From NCBI GenBank assembly GCA_049791475.1, contig JBAQZZ010000119.1, positions 1 to 5,857 on the forward strand: a stretch of 5,857 nt of DNA, given 5' to 3'. This stretch comes from CAXBID01 sp049791475 (lineage in GTDB: Bacteria > Bacteroidota > Bacteroidia > Flavobacteriales > Flavobacteriaceae). The position numbers and the translations under genes are program-made. The notes below the pieces were generated by a model. That model had not been told where the DNA came from. It ran no database searches and worked only from the letters and a program-made list of their open reading frames with translations. Below are positions 1-5,814 of this stretch, piece by piece (the stretch's first letter is position 1; each line of letters begins with the position of its first letter).

Positions 1-43
1 TAGCTATGGTCGGTGGAAAGAGCGACCGTATTGAAGATTAACG

Positions 44-78
44 AACCGCCGAGTACGAGACCCGTACGCTCGGTGGTG
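44..78 (+). ncRNA. group II intron domain V (catalytic hairpin)
   Basis: Positions 45-53 pair with 69-77, with one G-U wobble at 48/74. A two-base bulge (CG, 67-68) follows, and 54-57 pair with 63-66 under a short loop. The dinucleotide bulge on the 3' side is the canonical metal-binding bulge of domain V. The wobble sits in the middle of a CGC at 47-49, the expected place of the catalytic triad. A CGC triad is known from group IIC introns but is not proof of that class. Confidence 0.82.
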
Positions 79-79
79 T

Positions 80-121
80 GAGAGGCGCAGTGGCGACCAT
101 TAGGTCGTCACCCGTCTACTC
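80..121 (+). ncRNA. group II intron domain VI with bulged branch-point A118
   Basis: The basal stem pairs 80-82 with 119-121 and 83-87 with 113-117, leaving A118 as the only unpaired base on the 3' side. After a small internal loop the stem continues as 90-98 with 103-111 under an ATTA loop; 85/115 and 93/108 are wobbles. A single bulged adenosine in this stem is the lariat branch point in group II introns. Confidence 0.82.
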
Positions 122-139
122 GATTGTTCTACGCAGTTT

Positions 140-442
140 TTATTTCAGACGCTTTTTTATATCCATTCTCTGATGTAAAATTCTAACGATTTCTACAATC
201 TCATTTTCCACTTTTCTATAAAAAATCAGATGAGATTTGATTTTGGTTACACGATAGTTTTTCCGAGTTTGTTCTGCGGATTTTCCAATCTGATAATTGT
301 CAGCAATAAATTCAATTTCTCCGATAATCAAGTCGTAAGATCTATCCGCTTGCTCTTTAGACCATTTATGAAAAGTATAAACCCAAATATCATTTAAATC
401 GTTAATAGCTTGTTCACTTATACGATACTTGTTTTTGCTCAT
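140..442 (-). CDS. parE: ParE-type toxin of a type II toxin-antitoxin pair (RelE/ParE superfamily)
   Basis: This 100-residue protein has the usual ParE length and layout. An N-terminal strand (YRISEQAINDL, about 6-16) leads into the conserved DIWVYT stretch (about 18-23) and a helical hairpin (28-50). The C-terminal sheet carries YRVTKIKSHLIFYR (about 63-76) and VEIVRILHQRMD (83-94), the classical ParE/RelE ending. ParE proteins studied elsewhere inhibit DNA gyrase, whereas RelE relatives cut mRNA on the ribosome; which applies here cannot be read from sequence. The start codon overlaps the parD stop as ATGA (439-442), which implies translational coupling. The frame is intact, so the toxin is probably functional. 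A group II intron ends about 15 bases past the stop codon, and no separate terminator is visible between them. Confidence 0.93.
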   Translation of the reverse strand: MSKNKYRISEQAINDLNDIWVYTFHKWSKEQADRSYDLIIGEIEFIADNYQIGKSAEQTRKNYRVTKIKSHLIFYRKVENEIVEIVRILHQRMDIKKRLK

Positions 443-681
443 AAGTGTTGGCGATGTAATTCAGTCAGATTTTGTTTTGGGTCAAAATTTTCTACAAATC
501 CGCTTTGTTCTCCGATTTCAAGAGCTTTTATTAGTTCTCTTTCTTTTTTTTCTTCACTTTCTAAAAGTCGTAGAGCAGAACGAATAACTTCACTAACAGA
601 ACTGTATCTGCCAGATTTAACTTCGTCTTTGATGAACTCCTCAAAGTAATTTCCGAGTGATATTGATGTGTTTTTTCCCAT
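439..681 (-). CDS. parD: ParD-type antitoxin (ribbon-helix-helix), 80 residues from the chosen start
   Basis: This is the cognate antitoxin and probable autorepressor of the pair. Counting from the ATG at 681-679, residues 1-9 (MGKNTSISL) form the DNA-binding strand. Helices follow at about 11-22 and 28-42, with the SVSEVIRSALRLL signature of ParD/CopG-like repressors. The acidic-to-mixed C-terminal tail (about 43-80, including the GFVENFDP stretch) is the part that wraps the toxin in this family. The frame stays open to an ATG at 711. I reject that start because it lies upstream of the promoter's -7 element (700-707), and because the ten extra residues are not part of the family fold. Gene order (antitoxin first) and the 4-base overlap with parE are typical. 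Confidence 0.93.
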   Translation of the reverse strand: MGKNTSISLGNYFEEFIKDEVKSGRYSSVSEVIRSALRLLESEEKKERELIKALEIGEQSGFVENFDPKQNLTELHRQHL

Positions 682-699
682 TGTGAGTATAACTTTACT

Positions 700-731
700 C
701 AAATATACCAAATCTTGGTAACGTAGCCAAA
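700..731 (-). promoter_or_regulatory. Bacteroidota-type promoter of parDE
   Basis: On the - strand, TTTG (731-728) is followed after 20 bases by TATATTTG (707-700). This matches the Bacteroidota sigma-A consensus TTTG-N19-21-TAnnTTTG. Transcription would start a few bases on, near 694-697, leaving a leader of roughly 13-16 bases before the parD ATG at 681. Confidence 0.75.
706..720. promoter_or_regulatory. palindromic operator candidate for ParD autorepression
   Basis: There is a perfect inverted repeat, TACCAA-ATC-TTGGTA. It lies between the -33 and -7 elements of the parDE promoter and overlaps the first two bases of the -7 element. ParD ribbon-helix-helix dimers normally bind such sites in their own promoter, so a bound repressor here would block RNA polymerase. 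Its role as the ParD site is inferred from position and symmetry. Confidence 0.65.
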
Positions 732-741
732 TTGCTTAGAA

Positions 742-821
742 TAGCCGACGACTATGAGTTCTTGTTTAGTGCAAAGCGAAGCGCATGCAGTCAACAAGAT
801 CTCTGCTGACGTCGTCGGCTA
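742..821. repeat. 80-nt imperfect hairpin element (REP-like or attC-like)
   Basis: Almost the whole element folds on itself. Eleven perfect pairs (742-752 with 811-821, TAGCCGACGAC and its complement) are followed by an asymmetric internal loop (3 versus 7 bases). Next come ten pairs and one mismatch (756-766 with 793-803), then a terminal arm (770-773 with 786-789, 776-778 with 782-784). It is clearly richer in GC than its surroundings. It is not an ordinary terminator: on the + strand it is followed by eight A's, and on the - strand the T's come before it. Size and bulged structure recall REP/MITE elements or integron attC sites, but the attC core motifs GTTRRRY and RYYYAAC are not present. 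It lies directly upstream of the parDE promoter. Confidence 0.75.
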
Positions 822-852
822 AAAAAAACTACATAAGTTTTTACAACAAACA

Positions 853-884
853 AAAAACCCAAAACTTTAAAGTTTTGGGTTTTT
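853..884. terminator. perfect 32-base palindrome, bidirectional terminator
   Basis: Positions 853-868 are the exact complement of 869-884. The core stem is CCCAAAACTTT against its mirror, flanked by A's on one side and T's on the other, so it ends in a T-run when read in either direction. On the + strand it would stop transcripts running out of the intron/parDE side. On the - strand it would stop readthrough toward parD. Confidence 0.7.
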
Positions 885-949
885 CTAGCTATTAATCAAC
901 TTCAACTAACACCTTATTAATATGAAGAATCTTATAATCTTAGACGTAA

Positions 950-976
950 AAAAGCTATTAATATTGCATAGCTTTT
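950..976. other. weak hairpin, 9-base arms
   Basis: AAAAGCTAT (950-958) pairs with ATAGCTTTT (968-976) around a nine-base loop. It is AT-rich, and the T-run on the + strand is part of the stem. It could be a weak terminator, or chance in AT-rich DNA. Confidence 0.35.
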
Positions 977-1008
977 AATATTTAACTTGTTTTTAACAAT
1001 TGTAAAAA

Positions 1009-1041
1009 AATAAAACTCGAAATAGCATTTCGAGTTTTATT
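1009..1041. terminator. 15-base-arm hairpin, bidirectional terminator-like
   Basis: Positions 1009-1023 are perfectly complementary to 1027-1041 around a three-base AGC loop. The inner stem ACTCGAAAT/ATTTCGAGT carries the strength, and the outer AATAAA/TTTATT arms give a T-rich exit in both directions. No visible gene ends next to it, so the transcript it serves is unknown. Confidence 0.65.
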
Positions 1042-1200
1042 AATTACACCTATCACTTTTTTGCGAATTTAATATGTATAAGACGACTAACTCTAAATAA
1101 TTATCTTTCGTATTGTTGATAGTATATACGTTTAACGTGGAATATTGTTATTTATTGTAGTTTATTAATTTTTTTTAATATTTATTATTATAACAAAAAC

Positions 1201-1231
1201 AAACCCCCAAAGTAAATTGCTTTGGGGGTTT
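1201..1231 (-). terminator. rho-independent terminator of the outer-membrane receptor gene
   Basis: AAACCCCCAAAG (1201-1212) pairs exactly with CTTTGGGGGTTT (1220-1231) around a seven-base loop. Read on the - strand, the G-rich arm runs into TTTGTTTTTG, a good terminator tail. It lies about 60 bases past the stop codon of the gene ending at 1291. On the + strand the stem is followed by TTTTATTT, so it may also work in that direction. Confidence 0.8.
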
Positions 1232-1290
1232 TATTTAATAACCTAACTGTAACACTAACCATCAACTATTAAGCAGGTTATTAAAATTTT

Positions 1291-3768
1291 TTATAAGCCT
1301 CCGTCGGTAGATTTTATGTTGTCATCTCTACGTTTACGAGATTTAGCTCGATACTTACTATCACCAAATCTGTATGATAAATTTGCTGAAAATGTTCTAA
1401 ATTCTGGGAACACATTTACATTTTGTAAATAAGGCCTTTCACTAACAATAAAAATCTTTTGACTATTAAAAACATCGTTAAAACTTAAACTAAATGTTGC
1501 TCTGTTGTCTTCAAGAAATGAATATCTAGCACCTAGATTTACAAAATACATCGGGTCCATTTCAAAATTCAATCCAGTATCTTTGCCACGATACATAGCA
1601 AATGCGGTGAATGTTAGTTTTTTTGTTACTTTAAAATTATTAAACACCCTAAAATTCCAAATAAGATTATCAATTTTTAATGTTTCTAAAATAATATCAC
1701 TCTCCGTTGGATTAGCAAGAGTAGGGTCAATACGCTCTGCAATACCTTTTTGTGTTCGAGAATACAAATCAAAACTTGCATTTAAGCTCCACCATTTTGT
1801 TGGTTTGTAATTACTAGATAATTCGAATCCATAAGCATCCGTATTATTAAAATTATCATAGGTTAAAATAACTCTGTTTGACGTTAAATCTGATCTGTCT
1901 ACAAAAACAGCTCTATTAATTTCGTCTTCTATTATTCTATAAAACACACCACCTGTAATGCTTCCCTTTTTAAGATTTCTGGTATAATTAACTTCTAATG
2001 AATTTGTGAATTGTGGCTCTAATTCCTGATTACCAAAATCTGAAATAAGTGGCGTATTCCATTGCGGGATTGGGTTTACTTGTCCGATACCTGGTCTATC
2101 AACTCGTCTGCTATAACTTATTTGATACGAATTTTTTTCTGATGAAGTATATGTAAAAAACGCTGACGGATACACTTGAAAATAATCATTTTCAAATGGA
2201 ATTACAGTTTCTAAATTGGTTGATAAATCGGTTTCGTTCGCAATAGCATCCACATTAACATTTTCTGCTCTTAGCCCTAATTGATAAGTCCATTTTTCTA
2301 ATTTTTTGCCATAGGATACATAAGCCGAATAAATATTTCTTTCATAAGTAAAATCTGTTAAAGTTGGGATATAATCTCCGTTTTGGTTTCGAACACGCGC
2401 ATCAGATTCATAAATGATTTGATTATCAAAAAGTCTGGCTTGCAAGCCCATTTCTAATTTTGCTTTATCTGATAATGGATTTACATAATCAAGATTAATA
2501 GTCGTTCTATTTCTATCTGTATCGGTAAATTCAATAAAACTTGGTCTTGTGTTAGTACCACTTAAAATGTTATCAGTGTCAATTGAATTATCAAAAATAT
2601 TGTGGTCAACTTCTAATTCAATATTATGGCCTTGTTTTTCAAAATCTAATTTATAATCAAAATTGTATTGAGATGACAGGTTTTCATTAAAACCATCAGT
2701 AAATTGAAATTGATTGTTGGACATATTATCAGCAAAAATAAAATCAGAGATTGATAAATCTTTTCCGTTAAAAGTGTTCTGATTTGTAAATACCGAAATG
2801 GTATTCTTATCATTCAAATAAAAATCGAAACCAACTTTAAATAAATGGGATTTGTTATTATTTAATAAGTTTATGTTTTGAACAGAATTATTCTGTATTT
2901 GAGCCAGATTAAGAACTGTAACATTTTTAGAAATATTATTCCCGTAACTACCGTAAAAATTAAGCTTTCCATTTCTGTAGTTCATATCTAATGAGCTATT
3001 AAATTTGGCTTCTTTTTGATATCTTAAACCCGTATTTAAATTACCATTAAAGCCAACCATGGTATTTTTATGAAGTACAATATTGATGATACCACTCATG
3101 CCTTCAGGATTGTATTTAGCAGACGGATTGGTAATTAACTCAATCTGTTTTATAGAAGTAGAAGGAATTTGTCTTAGCAATTGTGCAGTTGGGATGTTTG
3201 TAAATTTACCATCTACCATAACGCGAACATTTTGATTGCCACGTAAGCTAATATCACCAGTTTGGGCATCAACAGATACAGATGGTACCGCTGTCATTAA
3301 TTCTGACGCAGTTCCAAGAGCTGCTAAATCTTTTCCAACATTAATAATTTTTCTGTCTACTTTTTGCTGAATGGTTGATACTTCTGCAATTACAGTAACT
3401 TCATCTAAACTTTCTGCGTCTTCTTCAAGAAAAATATTTCCAAGATCTATTTTGTAATTAGTATTACCAATGGTTATATTTTTTTTAAGGGTTTTGTAAC
3501 CAATATATTGAATGCTTACAACTATATTGCCTTCGGCTATTTTTTCGATTTCAAAAGTACCATCATCAAGCGTAATGCCACCAGTAAGAATTTCTCCTTC
3601 TTGATTTTTAATTAATACATTTACGTACGGTAAGGGTTGCTTTAAATTAGCGTCTAATACGGTTCCTGATATAGTACCAGTTTTGTCAGTATTTGTTTCG
3701 GGGTCTGTGGCATGTGCTTTTACAGATATAGATAATAAAATAAAGCACAAAAAGAGTAATCTTTTCAT
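1291..3768 (-). CDS. TonB-dependent-receptor-like outer-membrane beta-barrel protein
   Basis: This 825-residue outer-membrane protein probably imports, or binds at the surface, an unknown ligand using TonB energy. Residues 1-20 are a signal peptide ending SVKAHA. Residues 31-117 form a carboxypeptidase-regulatory-like domain (GTISGTVLDANLKQPLPYVNV, later QYIGYK). The LDEVTVIAE stretch (121-129) can serve as the TonB box. The plug domain follows (about 130-235), with DISLRGNQNVRVMVDG (172-187) and the IELITNPSAKYNPEGMSGIINI signature (209-230). The rest is a barrel rich in alternating aromatic strands (RVDRPGIGQVNP and LEPQFTNSLEVNYTR are recognisable), ending in FSANLSYRFG at about 793-802. 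A strongly basic 23-residue tail comes after the last strand. It resembles the OMP_b-brl_3 type rather than SusC, and no SusD-like lipoprotein gene is adjacent. The substrate cannot be told from sequence. Confidence 0.9.
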   Translation of the reverse strand: MKRLLFLCFILLSISVKAHATDPETNTDKTGTISGTVLDANLKQPLPYVNVLIKNQEGEILTGGITLDDGTFEIEKIAEGNIVVSIQYIGYKTLKKNITIGNTNYKIDLGNIFLEEDAESLDEVTVIAEVSTIQQKVDRKIINVGKDLAALGTASELMTAVPSVSVDAQTGDISLRGNQNVRVMVDGKFTNIPTAQLLRQIPSTSIKQIELITNPSAKYNPEGMSGIINIVLHKNTMVGFNGNLNTGLRYQKEAKFNSSLDMNYRNGKLNFYGSYGNNISKNVTVLNLAQIQNNSVQNINLLNNNKSHLFKVGFDFYLNDKNTISVFTNQNTFNGKDLSISDFIFADNMSNNQFQFTDGFNENLSSQYNFDYKLDFEKQGHNIELEVDHNIFDNSIDTDNILSGTNTRPSFIEFTDTDRNRTTINLDYVNPLSDKAKLEMGLQARLFDNQIIYESDARVRNQNGDYIPTLTDFTYERNIYSAYVSYGKKLEKWTYQLGLRAENVNVDAIANETDLSTNLETVIPFENDYFQVYPSAFFTYTSSEKNSYQISYSRRVDRPGIGQVNPIPQWNTPLISDFGNQELEPQFTNSLEVNYTRNLKKGSITGGVFYRIIEDEINRAVFVDRSDLTSNRVILTYDNFNNTDAYGFELSSNYKPTKWWSLNASFDLYSRTQKGIAERIDPTLANPTESDIILETLKIDNLIWNFRVFNNFKVTKKLTFTAFAMYRGKDTGLNFEMDPMYFVNLGARYSFLEDNRATFSLSFNDVFNSQKIFIVSERPYLQNVNVFPEFRTFSANLSYRFGDSKYRAKSRKRRDDNIKSTDGGL

Positions 3769-3870
3769 TTGATTTGATTCGTTTTTTGATTGATTAATTG
3801 ATGTTATTTAATAGACGTCTTACTTTAATTTCTGTTACCATATAATTTAGCATTAACATTTTTTTAACAT
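3769..3870. promoter_or_regulatory. divergent intergenic region between the receptor and the CoA-binding gene
   Basis: These 102 bases must hold the promoters of both divergent genes. No exact TAnnTTTG is present. The nearest is TAATTTAG at 3843-3850 on the + strand, about 20 bases before the ATG at 3871, with no clear -33 partner. The palindrome AGACGTCT (3813-3820) lies near the middle and could bind a regulator. No Shine-Dalgarno sequence is seen before either start, which is normal for Bacteroidota. Confidence 0.4.
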
Positions 3871-4233
3871 ATGAATAAAAAAACATTAGTACTTGGAGCA
3901 TCATTAAAAGCAAATAGATATTCTAATTATGCCATACAAAGATTAGTGGCTAATAAAAAGGATGTAGTTGCTTTTGGATTAAAAAAAGGAAACGTTGAAG
4001 GTATAAAAATTGACACTGAATTATTACCTTATAAAGATATACACACGGTTACTTTATACTTAAACCCTGAAAGGCAGAAAGCATATTATGATTATGTAGT
4101 TTCTTTGAAACCGGAACGTGTTATTTTTAATCCAGGAACTGAGAATCCAGAATTTTATAAAATTTTAAAAGATAATACGATTAATTTTGAAGTGGCTTGT
4201 ACTTTAGTTTTGCTTACTACGAATCAATATTAA
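3871..4233 (+). CDS. CoA-binding Rossmann-fold protein (CoA_binding_2 family)
   Basis: This 120-residue cytoplasmic protein is about the normal size for stand-alone CoA-binding domain proteins of the YccU type. An initial strand and loop, KTLVLGASLKANRYSNYAI (4-22), form the nucleotide-binding turn. The second strand is VVAFGLKKG (32-40), and the third lies at 58-64 (HTVTLYL). The family-typical VIFNPGTENPEF (84-95) and EVACTLVLL (107-115) close the fold. Relatives bind coenzyme A or acyl-CoA, but no reaction is established for the small single-domain form. The only convincing start is the ATG at 3871, which follows an AT-rich leader. Its last 30 bases overlap the end of the oppositely transcribed symporter gene. 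Confidence 0.88.
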   Translation: MNKKTLVLGASLKANRYSNYAIQRLVANKKDVVAFGLKKGNVEGIKIDTELLPYKDIHTVTLYLNPERQKAYYDYVVSLKPERVIFNPGTENPEFYKILKDNTINFEVACTLVLLTTNQY

Positions 4234-5652
4234 ACCAAGGAAAGTTAAAAGGCCGTTTATAATTAATATCTCAAACCCAATTTGGTAACCATTTAATAAA
4301 TCGACAGAATATACATTTATTATATAAGAAATTAAAGGGGCGATAATGGCAATTATCCAAACGTATTTATCTTTTAATTGCGATTTGGTAAATATGCCAA
4401 AAGCGAATAAACCGAGCAATGGCCCATAAGTGTAACCTGCGGCTTTAAATAATTCCCAGATTACAGACACATCTTTAAAAATAGCATCAAATAATACAAT
4501 GACCACAATAAGTATAAGGCTAATTAAAACATGAGCTTGTTTTCTAACTTTTTTCTGAGTGTTTTTTGGTTTTTTATCCAGTTCAATAATATCTATACAG
4601 AAAGATGTTGTTAATGATGTTAAAGCACTATCTGCGCTAGAATATGCTGCAGCAATTAACCCTAGTAAAAAGAAAGCTGAGGTAACTACGCCTATTTCTG
4701 GTAACATAGCAATAGTTGGAAATAAATTATCTTTTGTAGCAGTAATACCATTTTGATTTGCATATTGAGTTAATAGTAATCCTAAAACAAGAAAAAGAAT
4801 ATTTACAAATACCAAAACCACACTAAAGGAAATCATGTTTTTTTGTGCTTCTTTCAGATTTTTACAGGTTAGATTTTTCTGCATCATATCTTGATCTAAA
4901 CCTGTCATAGTAATGGTTATAAACATACCGGCTAGAAAACTTTTTATAAAATATTGCGCATCATTAACATCATCAAAGAAAAATACTTTGCTCATAGCAT
5001 TTTCTTTTACATTGGTATAAACTTCAGAAACACTATTTAAATCTAAGGCTGAAGCCAAAAAGATAATAGTAACAACTACCGAGATTAACATAAAAAGGGT
5101 TTGCAGCGTATCTGTAAAAATGATGGTTTTTATGCCGCCTTTAAAAGTATAAAGCCAAATTAAGGCAATGGTAATTACTACCGTAACAGTAAACGGAATA
5201 TGATATTGATCGAATATTAGTAATTGCAATACTTTAGCAACTAAAAATAGCCTAAATGCGGCACCAACAGTTCTGGAAATTAAAAAAGCAACAGAGCCTG
5301 TTTTATAACTTACATTACCAAATCGATCTCTTAAATACGTATAAATAGAAGTTAAATTTAGTTTGTAATAAATAGGAAGTAATACATACGCGATAACTAA
5401 ATACCCAAAAAAATAGCCAAAAACCACTTGAAGATATCCAAATTGTTTAGCTTCAACAGCTCCAGGAACTGAAATAAAGGTAACGCCCGAAAGTGATGCT
5501 CCAATCATTCCAAAAGCCACTAAATACCAAGGCGCAGATTTGTTAGCTTTAAAAAAGGCGTCGTTAGAATCTTCCTTTCCTGTAAAATAGGAGATTAAAA
5601 TTAGCACCAAAAAGTAAGCTGCAATAAGAAGTAAAATGGTAGTTGGCGACAT
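4204..5652 (-). CDS. sodium:solute symporter (SSS/SLC5 family)
   Basis: This 482-residue inner-membrane protein is predicted to bring in a solute together with sodium ions. It has the many hydrophobic helices and the length of the family, which uses the LeuT-like fold. The first core helix contains GMIGASLSGVTFISVPG (48-64). FKGGIKTIIFTDTLQ (170-184) is the conserved middle loop and helix, and GLDQDMMQKNL (251-261) matches the DQ.MQ motif. YSSADSALTSLTTSFCIDI (337-355) carries the paired serines (338-339) that correspond to the sodium site of vSGLT. The substrate (sugar, sialic acid, amino acid or other) cannot be assigned. The start at 5652 begins directly with the first membrane segment. 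The 160 bases upstream (5653-5814) are AT-rich with no convincing promoter match. No catabolic gene is adjacent on the same strand to hint at the substrate. Confidence 0.93.
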   Translation of the reverse strand: MSPTTILLLIAAYFLVLILISYFTGKEDSNDAFFKANKSAPWYLVAFGMIGASLSGVTFISVPGAVEAKQFGYLQVVFGYFFGYLVIAYVLLPIYYKLNLTSIYTYLRDRFGNVSYKTGSVAFLISRTVGAAFRLFLVAKVLQLLIFDQYHIPFTVTVVITIALIWLYTFKGGIKTIIFTDTLQTLFMLISVVVTIIFLASALDLNSVSEVYTNVKENAMSKVFFFDDVNDAQYFIKSFLAGMFITITMTGLDQDMMQKNLTCKNLKEAQKNMISFSVVLVFVNILFLVLGLLLTQYANQNGITATKDNLFPTIAMLPEIGVVTSAFFLLGLIAAAYSSADSALTSLTTSFCIDIIELDKKPKNTQKKVRKQAHVLISLILIVVIVLFDAIFKDVSVIWELFKAAGYTYGPLLGLFAFGIFTKSQLKDKYVWIIAIIAPLISYIINVYSVDLLNGYQIGFEILIINGLLTFLGLILIRSKQN

Positions 5653-5814
5653 AAAATAGTTGCATTAATTAACTATTAACAATATTAAGTAATTTTAAAT
5701 TAATTGATAATTTTTTTGAAAGCGATATAAAACTAAACATTGAAGTATATTTTTTAATAAATTAAGTCATTTTCTTAAGTACATGACAAAATTTTAAATA
5801 AGAAGTTCATAATT

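Larger units (their letters stand above)
1..124 (+). mobile_element. 3' end of a group II intron (5' part outside the window)
   Basis: This is the end of a self-splicing, retrotransposing ribozyme. Reading the + strand, there is a hairpin (5-12 pairs with 23-30), probably the 3' side of domain IV, then a 34-nt domain V, a short linker, and domain VI with one unpaired adenosine. The order, the spacing and the bulged A match the 3' end of bacterial group II introns. The intron should end a few bases past the domain VI stem; GAT at 122-124 fits the usual terminal AY, with branch A118 seven bases from the end. The boundary at 124/125 is inferred from this rule, not observed. The 5' domains and any reverse transcriptase/maturase gene would lie to the left of the window. 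The intron points toward the 3' end of parE and stops about 15 bases short of its stop codon, so the toxin gene is not interrupted. Confidence 0.85.
822..1290. other. 469-base intergenic region with no gene found
   Basis: No coding frame on either strand looks like a protein. The stretch is very AT-rich and holds four hairpins, listed separately: 853-884, 950-976, 1009-1041 and 1201-1231. Between 1042 and 1200 I see no pairing, repeat or convincing promoter. Two near-matches to the -7 element on the + strand (TATCTTTC at 1102-1109 and TACGTTTA at 1127-1134) lack a convincing -33 partner. Confidence 0.6.

Noticed and set aside
410..649. Open frame of 79 residues on the + strand
   Set aside because: It lies antisense across parE and parD, both recognisable families; its product has serine/leucine-rich shadow composition and no family features.
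682..711. Longer ParD N-terminus starting at 711
   Set aside because: The start codon lies upstream of the -7 promoter element, and the ten added residues precede the normal ribbon-helix-helix beginning.
742..821. Calling the hairpin a genuine integron attC site
   Set aside because: Neither GTTRRRY nor RYYYAAC core sites are present at the expected ends and no integron integrase is in the window; only the general fold is similar.
742..821. Calling the hairpin a rho-independent terminator
   Set aside because: It is followed by A's, not T's, on the + strand, and on the - strand the T-run precedes the stem.
1102..1134. Promoter of a small RNA in the intergenic region
   Set aside because: TATCTTTC and TACGTTTA each miss the consensus by one base and have no properly spaced TTTG partner; such matches are common in AT-rich DNA.
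1505..1810. Open frame of 101 residues on the + strand
   Set aside because: It is a shadow inside the barrel part of the receptor gene, with no recognisable domain and no promoter.
1291..3768. SusC of a polysaccharide utilisation locus
   Set aside because: No SusD-like lipoprotein or glycan-degrading gene is adjacent, and the plug and barrel signatures fit the OMP_b-brl_3 type better than SusC.
4559..4756. Open frame of 65 residues on the + strand
   Set aside because: It is antisense to the conserved sodium-site region of the symporter and shows no protein-like features.
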